64,000 nucleotides of DNA, from assembly GCA_022036555.1 (NCBI GenBank), contig CM039128.1, positions 4,402,049-4,466,048 of the forward strand, given 5' to 3'. This document shows, in pieces, positions 34,350 through 46,275 of the stretch. The notes beneath the pieces were generated by a model. That model did no database searches. It was not told where the DNA came from and worked only from the letters and a program-made list of their open reading frames with translations. Both the position numbers and the translations under genes were made by a program. The stretch's first letter is position 1; each line of letters opens with the position of its first letter. Source of the DNA: Microstegium vimineum. Lineage: Eukaryota; Streptophyta; Magnoliopsida; Poales; Poaceae.

Positions 34350-34724
34350 AAACAATGGCACTCGGCAAACGCCATAATACACTCGGTAAACGCTTTGCCG
34401 AGTGTAACACTCGACAAAGCGCACACGGCAACGATGTTCACGGTAAAGATTCTTTGCCGAGTGTTTTTTGGGCACTCGGTAAACGATTTACCGTGTGTAC
34501 GGAGACACTCGGCAAAGCAAAGCGACGCTCGGCAAAAAAAAGTGCACGGTAACGACCGTTGGCGCGGTGACGGAAGGTTTGCCGAGTGTCAAGTCAAACA
34601 CTCGGCGAACATCAGCCTTTGCCGAGTGTCGTTGACTGAAACACTCGGCGAACGTCAGTCTTTTGCCGAGTGCCCCATGCACAGCACTCAGCAAACCACA
34701 CCCTTTGCCGAGTGTCCCCATGCA
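34350..34724. mobile_element. CACTA transposon remnant with CACTCGGCAAA subterminal repeats
   Basis: More than a dozen copies of ACACTCGGCAAA or TTTGCCGAGTGT occur in both orientations within 375 bp. These are the subterminal transposase-binding repeats of a common grass CACTA family. Neither CACTA...TAGTG terminus is present, so the piece is truncated at both sides. It directly abuts the truncated Gypsy LTR. Confidence 0.8.
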
Positions 34725-34725
34725 G

Positions 34726-35491
34726 GATAAAAGTAGAATAAGAGTAAATTGATTTGATTGATATTGGATTTTTTTTACACGCAGCCCTTGGGCACATATT
34801 TATACTCTCGCATGGAGAGTTGTACAAAGACACGACTCGTATCTTTCCTAAAACAAACTCCTAACTTTAAGGAAACTGACTCGCGCAGGAGTCGGATCCA
34901 GAATAACAATATTATTTTCCTAAACAAACACACCTATTTTAAAGGAAAATAAACGACTCATGCAAGAGTCGAACTCAAACTGCTATGACAATACTGGCAT
35001 AATATCACCAGTTTCCTTATATCTCTCCCTCGATGAAAACTTTCCATCGGCAGACCCCTTCAATCCGCAGCTTTCTTCTTTGGCCACCGGTAACCCTCAG
35101 CTGACATCAAACATTGTCACCCTATGCTCATCGGCATCTCACGCCCATCGACATCGGCAATACTTCCCGATCGGCAACCTTGTACTGGTAACTTGTCTTC
35201 ACCGATCAATTCCTACCAGCAATCGGTATCAGCAACATCCCCCAATCGGCAATCGACATCAGCTTCTCATCGGCAATCGGTACCAGCAACTTTACAGCCC
35301 GGGCGACTCGACTTCACCAATTAACCTCATCGGCAAGAATCATCCAACCTCCATCGGCAACACACTTAGTCTTTTCACAGCACACTTTCATCGGCAATAC
35401 TGACCCATGACTTCCCGATGCCGATGGAAAACGGCTGCCAATCGACACATGCCCTAGCTCACTTGACACGTGCCGAAAAACGGTGTCAACA
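34726..35491 (-). repeat. 3' LTR of the Gypsy element, truncated
   Basis: It aligns with 46622-47388 of the other LTR. It contains the promoter TATAAATATG (plus-strand CATATTTATA at 34795-34804). The missing part is the LTR end that would lie further left, where CACTA sequence begins. Confidence 0.88.
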
Positions 35492-35916
35492 TATGCCCCC
35501 CCCAGTTTCGGAGTGTATGATACTTTACACGCCAAAATTCCCTCTACTGTAGCCGTTACCTTCGAGATAACTGCACCACTTCTTCGATCTCCGCGCGCAG
35601 AACCGTAATTTATTAATAAAATTCCTCGATTGTAGCGCAAACAGTTGCAAACCTGACAATATCTCCTTGATCATCGCGCACATCCACCGCGGGCCTCTCC
35701 ACATTCCTGCACAGTGTGAACCGAAATCCCAAAATACCCCTGAGTAAGCTTATAAAAGTTACCAGGATCCAATTTGTTTTTTACCCCTAGTTCACTTTTA
35801 CTTTCACCTCCTCTGCCTTCGTCTTCAACCTCCGGCGGCACCTCCGAAGAACACGAGTTCAAGCAACAGTGCTTTCTCCAATCCAAGGACGAACCACCAG
35901 AACTCCTTCTGCTCCA

Positions 35917-38900
35917 ATGACGATCCAAGTTGACATCCCCAAGGTAAGATCTACTTTCCTCCTCATCCAACTTCTTGCTAGTTCTGTTCCCGCATGAATC
36001 CAGAATCTTCCCCTTTTCTTTTCTGATTCTTTCTTTTCTTTTCTTTTCAACCCCTAGAAACTGTACAACAAGGTCTTAATCCCTCTCGATCAGTCCAGTT
36101 TCACTTGCTTAGGCCCCATGGGGAATCCTGACCCCAGCTATTTGATCAACGCGGAAACCAACCGGGTTCCTTTTAGATCTGAATGCTTTGGTTTAGGATT
36201 ATGGAAGGATGCTTTCCGGTCATGGCCCAAGCCTACCAAAGGGTGGAAGAACTGGTACCTTAGGGTTGCTAGGACGCAGCAAATCTACTGGTAAGAGCGC
36301 AGTTTGGATCAGTGCATCAGGCTTTCCATTGCCGATATGGAAAAGAATGAGAATATGCTGATGGCTGCCTCCTATTTCTGGTCTGACACCATGAACGCTT
36401 TCCTTTTCCGACACGGACCAGCCACCCCTACCCTTGCCGATGTCCATATGTTGACCGGTTTGGATGTCTCTTCTGCCGATACCTTCACCTTATTCAATAG
36501 GAAAGCCGAGTATAAAGTGAACACTCGGAATATCGGCGGCTGGACCGGCTATATCCATGAATATCAGAAGACTGGATCGGTAAACCAGAGGGAGCACGCC
36601 ACTTTCCTGAATATGTGGTTAGAAAAATTCATCTTCTGCGGTAGGGCAGTTGGACCCACTACTATGCATCTTCCAGCAGCCGAACTTCTTGCCGATGGAA
36701 CAAGACTTCCGCTAGGTAGATATCTCCTTGGATCGGTATACCGCCTTCTTCATCAAGTATCCAAGAAATTACTGCTAGGCGAGTCCATCGGCAACCTTGG
36801 GGGTCCCTGGTGGTTTATCAACATGTGGCTGAACGCACACATGTACAAGGCGCTTCAGTTTGACTTGTTCGCTCAACGATTCCCAAAGGACATATCGGAA
36901 GATTACAAGTATAGGGATGATGAATCGGCAACTCGCCCTCCACTCAACTTCGGAGAGGCCATTATAGTGCTGCCAGGGACCGATGCCGATGTGGAGCAAT
37001 TTGGTCTATTCTTTCAGAAATTCTATAATGGAATCCCAGCTTCAGAGCAGCTCTGGTGGCCATATGTCGATGAGAACAATCAATTCCCACTACTATTCAA
37101 TCTTACTGATGGGAATGTGCCTCAGAACCAAACAATCATGAAGGCTAGTATTGTTCCCCGTGCTATCCCAGTGAACATCTTCGGATCTGGGAAGAATACC
37201 CCTCCATCGTTTGAATTCTACTACCCATCGGCAGCCGCGAGACAACTGACATTTGGCCAACTGCCGATTAAGCTCTGCTATTCCAAGGTGGTAAAGCCCA
37301 GGCAGACTATTTCCAGCGCTATAGACTGGAACAAAGTCGTCAATCTTCCTCCTAATGCCGATACATCAGATATTGACTTGTCCTCCTGGTCACCAACATC
37401 CTTCATCACGAATGAGTATAAATCCTGGTGGCAAGAATGGAGACATCAATTATTTGCTAAGTCATCGCACTACTATCGGTATATGATTGACGCCAACCAC
37501 ATCATCCCTGACGACGCAGTAAGTTTCTATCCCGATGCACTCTTTATTACTGTACTTTCATTCATCGACACCTGACCCCTTTATGCTTAACAGATCGACG
37601 ATCCGATCCCCACGATGAGCAACAGTGGCAAGCCCTTCAACCTCCGGATGATGAGTCCCATATCACTCATCGGCAATAAGGCCCCCACGCTAGCTGCCTT
37701 CACGCCTCAGCAGGTACCCACACCGACGCCTGCAAAAACCAAGGCTACATCGGCCGCTGTTGCTGCCTTGACGCGGGTTTTTGCAGTAAACTCATCTTCA
37801 CTCATACTGATTACATACTGTTTTATCGGCAACATTTTATTTTGTATAACTTGCATTATATTTTCAGGCAATGAGGTCATCGGCAGCAGCTTCAAACACT
37901 CAAGCATCTCCAAGTCCTGCTACCGATGCCCCCCAGTCTTCGTCGAAACGGGTTGGATCCCCTGCTGCCGCACCAAGGAAGAAAAGGCGCTTAAGATTGG
38001 CCAAACCTTCTTCGCCATCAGCTCCAGTTGCATCACCGACCGCCGATGCGCCAATAGCAGAACCATCCTCGGCTCCTACTCCTGATCACTCATTGGACGA
38101 CATCCCTGATCAGGAGGTAACACCACCCGCTGCAACAGCGGAGACGACATCGGCATCGGCACCACCAGCCGAAATCCCCGATGAAGGAACGGTGTCGCCA
38201 CCACAGGAGCCGGCCACCACAGCAGAAGCAACACCACCGACAGCGCCACCAGCACCCACGGCGCCACCTACTCCAACAGAAGCCTGCTCATCGGCAACTG
38301 TTGCCGATCTCCAGGGTGAAGCTGGACCATCCAACATGCCAAGCCCTAGGCAAGAAATTCGCTTCAAAATGGTAAGTTGGTCACCAAAAATTTCATAGTA
38401 TAACCTTAAGATCGGCACATTTTAACTTCTTCGTTTTCAGGCCCAAGACTCCCCAGACAGCCTGTTCTCCTTCGGCCTCAACCTCGAGGATGAACACCAA
38501 GAAGGCCCTGCTCGAGCAGACAGACTATTCTCCTTTGCCATCGATATTCCTGATGAGGACCAAGACAAAGAAAGCTCTGCTCCAGCTCTATCGGCAGAGG
38601 TCAAATCTAAGCTTGAAGCGCTGCTTTCCTTGCTGCAACAGGATACATCCCAGCTCATCCAGGACTCAACCGTAGCAAGGATAGCTTTCAAGGATATCCA
38701 AGGCTACCTCCCTGCCGATACGGAAGAAACTCTTTTCTAGGCAACCTTCCTTGATAGCAAGCAGATTCAGTACCAGAGGCTCTCCTGTCGCATTGCCGAT
38801 AGGGCTGCCCAATCCAAGACTGAGGAAGAGAAGCTCAAGTTCAAAAGTATTGCCGATGAAAAGCACAAGAGCATCGGCCAAGCAGAAGTCTCCAGCACCG

Positions 38901-39184
38901 CCCTTGATCAAGAAATCACTCAGCTGTCGGCAAAGAAGGAAGAGCTATTGGCTGAGTTACGAAGGGTTGAGGAGGCCCTGACCACAGCCAATCAGCAGAA
39001 AGCCCAATTGTCCGACACCATCAGGATCCTGCGGCAAGAAAGAGACCAGAATGCCCGACAAGCCATCCTACTGAAGAAGAAGATCAAGCCAGTCGAGGGC
39101 TCTGCCGATGCCGACGCCAAGGAGATGGATGAGATAGAGCAAATTCTTCTGCGTGCGATATCAACCATCCAATCCCTGCTGTAA
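35917..39184 (+). pseudogene. Antisense intron-containing gene with plant mobile domain, carried in the Gypsy element
   Basis: Five exons can be read: 35917-35943, 36058-37518, 37594-37785, 37868-38371 and 38441-39184. All have GT-AG junctions and every intron is phase 0; the frame would total 975 codons but for TAA at 36292 and TAG at 38738. Exon 2 (487 codons) is a plant mobile domain (aminotransferase-like, the MAIL/MAIN type; for example PTLADVHMLTGLDVS, GGPWWFINMWLNAHM). Exons 3 and 4 are Pro/Ala/Ser/Thr-rich with a basic KKRRLRL cluster that may act as a nuclear signal. Exon 5 ends in a predicted coiled coil of about 110 residues (38770-39110). It converges on pol, ending 119 bp from the pol stop. 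Extra ORFs of this kind, some antisense, are known in plant Tat elements; their role is unknown. The two stops make this copy a pseudogene unless they are sequencing errors. Confidence 0.8.
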
Positions 39185-39302
39185 TTTATTCACTATATCG
39201 GCAAATGTAATATTGATACTTGACTTGACTTTGTAATATAATGTTAGTATATTTTCACCGATGCTTATATAACTTTTTCTTTCATCGGCATTCAACTGAG
39301 CA

Positions 39303-42300
39303 CTATGCGTCTACCCATATGCTAGGGTAATATTTCTTTAAGTATTTACCGTTGATCGCTCTAGAGAACGCAACTCCTTCGAGAGTTTCCAAAACATAAG
39401 CATTACCAGGAGCAGACTGCTTTATCCGATAAGGACCTTCCCAATTAGGAGACCACTTTCCAAATTTAGAACTCTTAGTCCCGATCGGTAAAATCAATTT
39501 CCAAACCAAATCACCATCGGCAAATTCCTTTACCTTCACTTTCTTGTCATACCATCTGGCAACTCTCTTCTTATTCTCCTCAATGCTAATCAGTGCCCTT
39601 AACCGATGACCTGCTAAGTCCTATAACTCGTCTTTCATTAGAGTAGCATAATCATCGGTCGTCAATTGATCTTGAAAAGCCAATCGCCTAGAGCCAGTTT
39701 TAACTTCCCAAGGCAAGACAACATCGTGTCCATAGACCAACTGATACGGCGAGACTTTGGTTGCACCATGACAAGCCATCCGATATGACCATAAAGCTTC
39801 ATTCAGCACAATATGCCACCTTCTAGGGTTTTCTTCAATCTTGCGTTTTATAAGCTTGATGACTCCCTTATTAGTCGCTTCAGCTTGACCATTAGCCTGG
39901 GCATAATAAGGAGAAGAGTTTAACACCTTGAACCCCATACTAGCAGCAAATTCATCAAACTCTCCCGATGTGAACATGGTTCCTTGATCGGTAGTAATGG
40001 TTTGAGGAATACCAAATCGGTAAACAATATGTTCCTTAACAAAATCCACCATGTTTGCCGATGTCACCTTCTTCAAAGGAATCGCCTCAACCCATTTAGT
40101 GAAGTAATCGGTAGCAACAAGTATAAACTTATGCCCCTTACTCGATGGCGAATAAATTTGGCCGATGAGATCAATAGCCCATCCTCTAAACGGCCAAGGC
40201 TTGATTATCGGATTCATTACCGATGCAGGCGCCCTTTGTACGTTACCAAACTTCTGACAATCCTGACACCCTTTGAAATAGTTGAAGCAATCTTCAAGGA
40301 TTGTCGGCCAATAATATCCATTCCGCCTAATCATCCACTTCATCTTGAATGCCGATTGATGTGCCCCACACACACCTTCATGGATTTCACCCATCAACTC
40401 TTTTGATTCCTCTTTATTAAGACATCTGAGAAAAACTCCATCAACCGTCCGATAATACAATTCATCGTCAAGGAGCACATACTTAGTGGCTTGGAACCTT
40501 AAACGCCTTTCAACTTTCCTAGACGGATCCTTTAAGTAATCGGCAATCTCCTTTTTCCAGTCATCGGCAACTGTTACCGATATCATGACTTCTTGAATCA
40601 GCTGATACCCTGAGGCATTCTGTGCTAACCGATTGACCTTTTCATTATGCAATCTAGAAATATGCTCGAGGCGGTACTCTTTGAATTCTTTTAACAACTG
40701 CAGGCATCTTTCATGGATTGCAATTAAAGCTTCACTTCGACACTCATATGTCCCAATCAATTGGTTAATCACCAGCATAGAATCACCGAAGATCTCAACA
40801 GCATCGGCATGTACCTCTCTGAGTAATTCCAACCCCTTAAGTAAAGCCTTGTACTCAGCCTGATTGTTTGTTGAAGTAGCAACAATCGACAACAAAATTT
40901 CATATTTCCGTCCCTGGGGTGAAATTAAGAGAATACCGATACCTGCTCCATCCTTGCACGTAGACCCATCAAAGAATAAAGTCCAAGGATCAATCTCCAT
41001 AGAGCTCACCACATTGCAATGCTGAGTAACAAAATTGGCCATTACTTGACCCTTAACTGCCTTAGCCGATTCATACCTTAGGTCAAACTCTGAAAGTGCC
41101 AGAATCCACTTACCGATTCGCCCACTTAATATCGGCATTGACAACATGTACTTAACAACATCATCTTTGCAGATAACAGTGCATTCAGCCGACAATAAAT
41201 AATGCCTTAACTTAACGCAAGAGAAGTATAGACATAAGCATAATCTCTCTATGGCCGAATACCTGGTCTCAGCATCCACTAACCTTCTGCTCAGATAATA
41301 TATTACACGTTCCTTCCCTTCAAATTCTTGAATTAAAGCCGACCCGATAACACTGTCATCGGCAGACAAGTATAACCTGAAAGGCTTCCCGTGTTGAGGC
41401 GGAACCAAGACTGGAGGGTTCACCAAATACTTCTTAATCTCCTCCAAGGCTAACTGCTGTTCTTCGTTCCATGTAAACTCTTGATCGGCTTTCAACCTTA
41501 ACAATGGGCTAAAGGACTTAATCTTACCAGACAAGTTGGATATAAACCTTCTAATGAAATTAATCTTGCCGATCAAGGACTGCAGCTCAGTCTTGTTTGT
41601 AGGAGCAACCACTTTGTTAATCGCATCAATAGACTTTCTGCCGATCTCGATGCCTCTTTGATGCACCATAAAGCCCAGAAACTGTCCTGCCGATACACCA
41701 AATGCACACTTGTTAGGATTCATCTTCAACCCATGCTCCCTTGTGCATTCTAATATTTTTCGCAAATCGGCAAGATGATTTTCAAAATTTCCAGACTTGA
41801 CCACCACATCATCAATATAGATTTCAACTATCGTGTCAATGTACTTGTGAAAGATGAAATTCATTGCTCTCTGATAAGTAGCACCAGCATTCTTTAGGCC
41901 AAAAGTCATGACAACCCACTCAAATAAAATGACGTGACCTGAACATCTGAAAGCAGTCTTGGATATGTCTTCTTCGGCCATGAATATTTGATTATATCCA
42001 GCATTGTCATCCATGAAGCTAATGATTTGATGTCCAGCAGCAGCATCAATCAGCAGATCAGCAACGGGCATCAGGTAGCCATCCATCGGTGTAGCCTTGT
42101 TGAGATTCCTGAAATCAATACAAACACGAAGTTTTCCATTCTTTTTATACACAGGAACCACATTAGAAATCCATTCGGCATATCGGCATTGCCGAATGAA
42201 TCCAGCCTCGATTAACTTTGTAATCTCAGCCTTGATGTTGGGTAGAATGGTAGGATTGCATCGGCACGCAGGTTGCCGATGTGATTGGAAACCAGACTTG

Positions 42301-42539
42301 ATGGGTAACCGATGTTCAACTATCGATCGGTCTAAACCAGGCATTTCTGTATAATCCCAAGCAAAGCAATCTCTATATTCTTTCAATAAATCGGTTAACT
42401 GTTGTTTACATCGGGAATCTAACTTAGCACTAATAAAAGTAGGCCTATGTTTACTACCATCGTCGATGTCTATCTCGAGCAAATCATCGGCGGATGTGAA
42501 GCCCTGTCCCAGTTTTCCATCATCAGCGAGCCAATCCAT
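39303..42539 (-). pseudogene. pol: Gypsy pol: reverse transcriptase, RNase H, integrase
   Basis: The frame is open for 972 codons from 42539 to 39621. It then meets a single TAG and continues in the same frame to 39303, the integrase C-terminus (KVKVKEFADGDLVWK, NWEGPYRI). The RT shows FRNLNKATPMD, MDDNAGYNQI and the catalytic YIDD at 41808-41819 (residue 241). RNase H shows FFDGSTCKDGAGIG and NNQAEYKALLKGLELL. Integrase has an HHCC finger (H and H near GVCGAHQSAFK, then CQDCQ) and the D, D, E residues in IDLIG, TTDQGTMF and NGQAEATNKG. The core catalytic residues are all present. The intended product is a polyprotein that copies and inserts the element; only the TAG at 39621 breaks it. The first Met (42539) is probably internal to the natural gag-pol frame. 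Confidence 0.88.
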
Positions 42540-42613
42540 TAAAACTCTTCTTCAGGACCGACTGCTTGGATCGGTGTGATACGGTAATCGACAACTTTGA
42601 GGAACTCTTTGTC

Positions 42614-43015
42614 CTAAGCTTCACCGGATATGCACCTGGTCTGCTCATAAGTTTCTGATTCTGCTGATGCAACAGTAGACGGGGCTTCACTTCGGACGAC
42701 TTCAATTCTGTCCCCGATCCACTGTACAAGGCTTTGATGCATGGTGGAAGGAATACAACAATTAGCGTGGATCCAATCCCTTCCTAGGAGTAAGTTATAG
42801 GTTCCTTTGCCACTGATTACAAAAAATGTTGTCGGCAAAGTTTTTGCTGCCGATGGTTAATTCAACACATACGGCTCCCATAGCTGTCGACACGTTGCCT
42901 TCAAAATCCTTGAGCTTCATGTCGGTCTTGACCAAGTCTTGGTCGCCCTTCCCAAGCTTTCTGAACACGACATACGGCATTATGTTTATTGATGCCCCCC
43001 ATCTACCATCATCTT
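42614..43015 (-). pseudogene. Gypsy protease region, frameshifted
   Basis: The active-site motif MVDGG lies at the end of the gag frame, then a one-base loss in a G run near 42990-43000 breaks it. The sequence resumes in another frame with the family-typical INIMPYVVFRKLGKGD and shifts again near 42838 before TFFVISGKGTYNLLLGRDWI. A TAG at 42614 and a TAA near 42540 separate it from pol. D-G-G in place of D-S/T-G is usual in Tat elements, as I recall, and not by itself damage. Confidence 0.75.
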
Positions 43016-46000
43016 TATCATCGGTTGTCCATCCACTTTGCCCTTAACGAACAGAGCCCTCAGGTGCTGCCTCTCGTCATCGGCAGGCTTTTCGAAGACA
43101 ACCATCATCGGATCTAGCACCAATTGTGCCATCTCAGCAGGCTCCTCATCATCACTGACAGGTGTCATGAACTCCATCGACAACATGATGACCATATTAA
43201 TATCTGCCGATGGACCCCTGTCCTTGCGCTTTGGCCTCCATTGCTTTTCCCTTGAGGGTTCTCCATCATCATACAGGTCATCATGGTGTTGGCGCTGAAT
43301 CCTCCTTTTCTGAGTCTTGGTCAGACCCTTAGGGCACCACTGAGGAAGCTTGGTTTTCCAGACAGGCTGGTGCTGCTTCCCGCTGCTTGCATCGGCACTC
43401 CCTCCGATGTTGGGATCTTTGGAGAATATGTCTTCGTCAGACACTCTTTCATTGGCCATCTCCTCTAGCTCCTCACGATTAACATGTCCGCCAAGCTTGT
43501 CATGGGCACTAAGCTTGCCCCCCAGTCGGTCATGCGCCGACCTCTTCTCTCTGAGCGGCTTGGCGTACCTGGATGTCTGATCATCAAAACAAGGTCTCTT
43601 ACCTGACCGATCGGCAGTGTAGTACCCATTGCATTCAGGACAATTATCGGCAGTAGGTAGCTTGATGCCTTCCTCCCAACAATGAACGAAGAATGGACAC
43701 TTCCAGTGGTCCTTATGTCGAAGCCACTTTTGGTACTCTTCCTCTTCTTGCCGATATTGCTCCTCACGTGATTGTCGATGCTCTCGCCTTGGCTGCTTGT
43801 GCGTGATTACAACACCAGGAGCCCTTCTGGCACTGCTACCTTCATCGGCAACCTTCTTGCCCTTTCTGTCATCGGCAAACCTCCTTTCATCATGCTTTGT
43901 TACTTGATGGTTAGGATCTACCGATGCGTTCTTTCTGGCAGCTTCCGATGTCAGCACTCTGGTTTTCCCACTGGTTTCCACCATATTATTTGGAAACGGG
44001 TGTTGATCAATTTTCATCGGTTTCTGGACTTTAGAATTTTCGAATTTGATGCGTCCAGATTCAATCTCTGACTGCAACTGCTGCCTGAACACCTTGCAGT
44101 CATTGGTACTGTGGGAAGTTGCATTGTGCCACTTGCAGTACCTGATTTTCTTAAGCTCTTCGGCCGATGGAATTAATTGGTTGGGCGCCAACTTAATTCT
44201 CCCTTCCTGGAGTAGTAAGTCAAACATCCTATCGGCCTTGGTGACATCAAAGGTGAACCTTTCGGTTTCTTTCTGGCCGAACGGACAAGACACAGGTTTC
44301 TTATCCTTCACCCATTCGGCCACATCGACACTCAGCTCTTCATCTGACCCAGAGTCTTCTTCTTGCCCGATGAAGGTCACCTTTTTGTTCCAAGTCTTCC
44401 TGGGTTCAAAGGTTTTGATATCTTGATCGGCAATCCTCTGCACCAGGTGACTTAGGCTTTCAAATTCTTGAGACGCGTACTTGTCCTTGATGTGCGACAG
44501 TAATCCTTGGAAGGCCAAGTCTGTCAGTTGCCGATCATCAAGCACTAGGCTGTAACACTTGTTCTTCACGTCCCGCAGCCTTTGAACAAAGCTTTCTACC
44601 GATTCATCGTTGCGTTGCCTCATCTTTACCAAATCGGTAAGCTTCTTCTCATGTATGCCAGCGAAGAAGTATTTATGAAATTGCCTCTCCAGATCGGCCC
44701 ATGTGATTATAGAATTTGGAGGTAATGATATGAACCATGTGAATGCCGATCCAGACAATGATGAAGAGAACAATCTCACTCTGAGTTCCTCTCTGCTGGC
44801 AGCCTCTCCGCACTGGATAATAAAGCAGTTGATGTGCTCCATTGTTGATGTGTCGTCTTGGCCGGAGAACTTAGTAAAATCAGGCACTTTGTACCGATTT
44901 GGGAGAGGAATCATGTCATATGCTGGAGGATACGGAGTCCGATAAGAGTATGTGTTGACTTTGGGTTTGATGCCGAACTACTCCTTCATAACTTCGGCGA
45001 TCTTATCGGCCCAATATGCATCCTGCTCTTGCCGACTCATTGGCTGGTTGTTGACTAGTAGGTCGGCTGATGCGCCTCTTGAAGATGATGTGGAGTAGTC
45101 ACGGGCGCAGCACCAGTCATCTGAGCACTATGCATCGGTTGATGCACCGATGGATAGTTCTGCACACTTAGCAGATTAGATTGATTCATTGTATTCATCG
45201 GTTGCTGTACCGATGGTCCGCTCTGAGTGTACGCCGGGCCTCCATAATGATGCATCGACACGCTAGGCTGTTGAGCTGGCGGCTGGTTGGCCCATCCATG
45301 ATTATAAATCACCGGCATATGACTTACCGATGGTTGATAGCTAACTGGAGCATGTGGCTCTTGTATTCTGGAGCAATCAATCATCAGATTATCTTGATGC
45401 GCCAGTACTCCGGCTTGAGGATTCATCAGCATGGGCTGACTTCTAGTCGCTATATTCTGTTGCATCGGCATAGGGCTTACCGATGGTAGCATCAGAGGTA
45501 TCATGGGAATCATTTGGAGATCTTCTGATGGCACTTGTACAGTTGGAGAGGACGTAGAATGATGCATCGTAGGGGCCACCGACTGTGATTGCATTACCGA
45601 TGCCATAGAGCCCTTCCAAGCTGAGCTATCTCCCTGTACCAGATTAGAACCAGCAGATAGATTTGAAGGCATACCGTATCCCCACCAGTTGGCGGGAGCT
45701 GGTCGACTCTAAATAGCAGGTCCTGAATTTGCCGACGCCACTGAATCTGTATTGAGCTTGGTGACGCTTTCAGGGTTCGGCCTTGGCGGCGCAGCCACAT
45801 CGGCAGATGGCTCCACAGGAGTAGAAGACGTCGTTGGAGCTGTCGATGGACTTATAGATGCCGATCCAGGCTGATGATACGTTGGACCAACATATTGAGG
45901 TGCATGTCCTTCTTTGAATGATTGCATAACAGCATTGTAGACAGTATTGGACAGCACGCTAGAGTGGCTAATTAATGCTTAATTCAGAGTAGTATTAACC

Positions 46001-46224
46001 ATCTCTTGTAACTTACCAGGATTGGCGTCGTACGTGACCTGTCGTGGCAACGGCGGATCTTGTTTCTGAATTGCTTCGCCGCTCCTGCTCAGGCTGAAGG
46101 ATTTCAGATATAACTGTTTATACTTCTCCATAGCCCGCTCCATGGCCAGCCTCTGATCATCTCTCAGATCGGCCTCGAAGACTTCAATGACGTTCCTCTG
46201 GTTAACGTCGGCATTATCACCCAT
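42986..46224 (-). pseudogene. gag: Gypsy gag, broken
   Basis: The natural start is probably the ATG at 46224 (MGDNADVNQRNVIEVFEADL), about 50 nt inside the LTR. The N-terminal frame has TAA at 45979 and TAG at 45709 and a long Pro/Gln/Ser/Met-rich section (45672-45055). It shifts frame near 45055, has a further TAG near 44977 (from Gln CAG), and is then open for 642 codons. The retrotransposon gag domain lies at about 44840-44500 (AFTWFISLPPNSIITWADLE, FHKYFFAGI). Two cysteine clusters (CKWHNATSHSTNDC near 44100; CPFFVHCWEEG and CPECNGYY at 43710-43610) are probable zinc-binding or RNA-binding sites. The C-terminus reaches the protease aspartate. Confidence 0.85.
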
Positions 46225-46250
46225 GATAGATGTAAGATTTGTATAATCAG

Positions 46251-46268
46251 GTCCCACCGAGCGTGCCA
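46251..46268 (-). promoter_or_regulatory. Gypsy primer binding site
   Basis: On the minus strand TGGCACGCTCGGTGGGAC starts seven bases inside the LTR end (TGTCAACA|TCTCTTT). TGGCxCGCxCGGTGGGAC-type sites follow the LTR in many grass Gypsy elements. I cannot name the matching tRNA with certainty. Confidence 0.65.
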
Positions 46269-46275
46269 AAAGAGA

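Noticed and set aside
34350..34724. CRISPR-like regular repeats
   Set aside because: The repeats are short, in both orientations and irregularly spaced; they are CACTA subterminal motifs in a plant genome.
36304..37575. 423-codon plus-strand frame as an independent host gene
   Set aside because: It lies wholly between pol and the 3' LTR of the Gypsy element, shares the element's ATCGGCA motif, and joins other exons within the same interval; it is element cargo.
45055..45672. 205-codon Pro/Gln/Met-rich frame as a separate gene
   Set aside because: It is in the same frame as the Gypsy gag N-terminus, separated only by stops, so it is part of gag.
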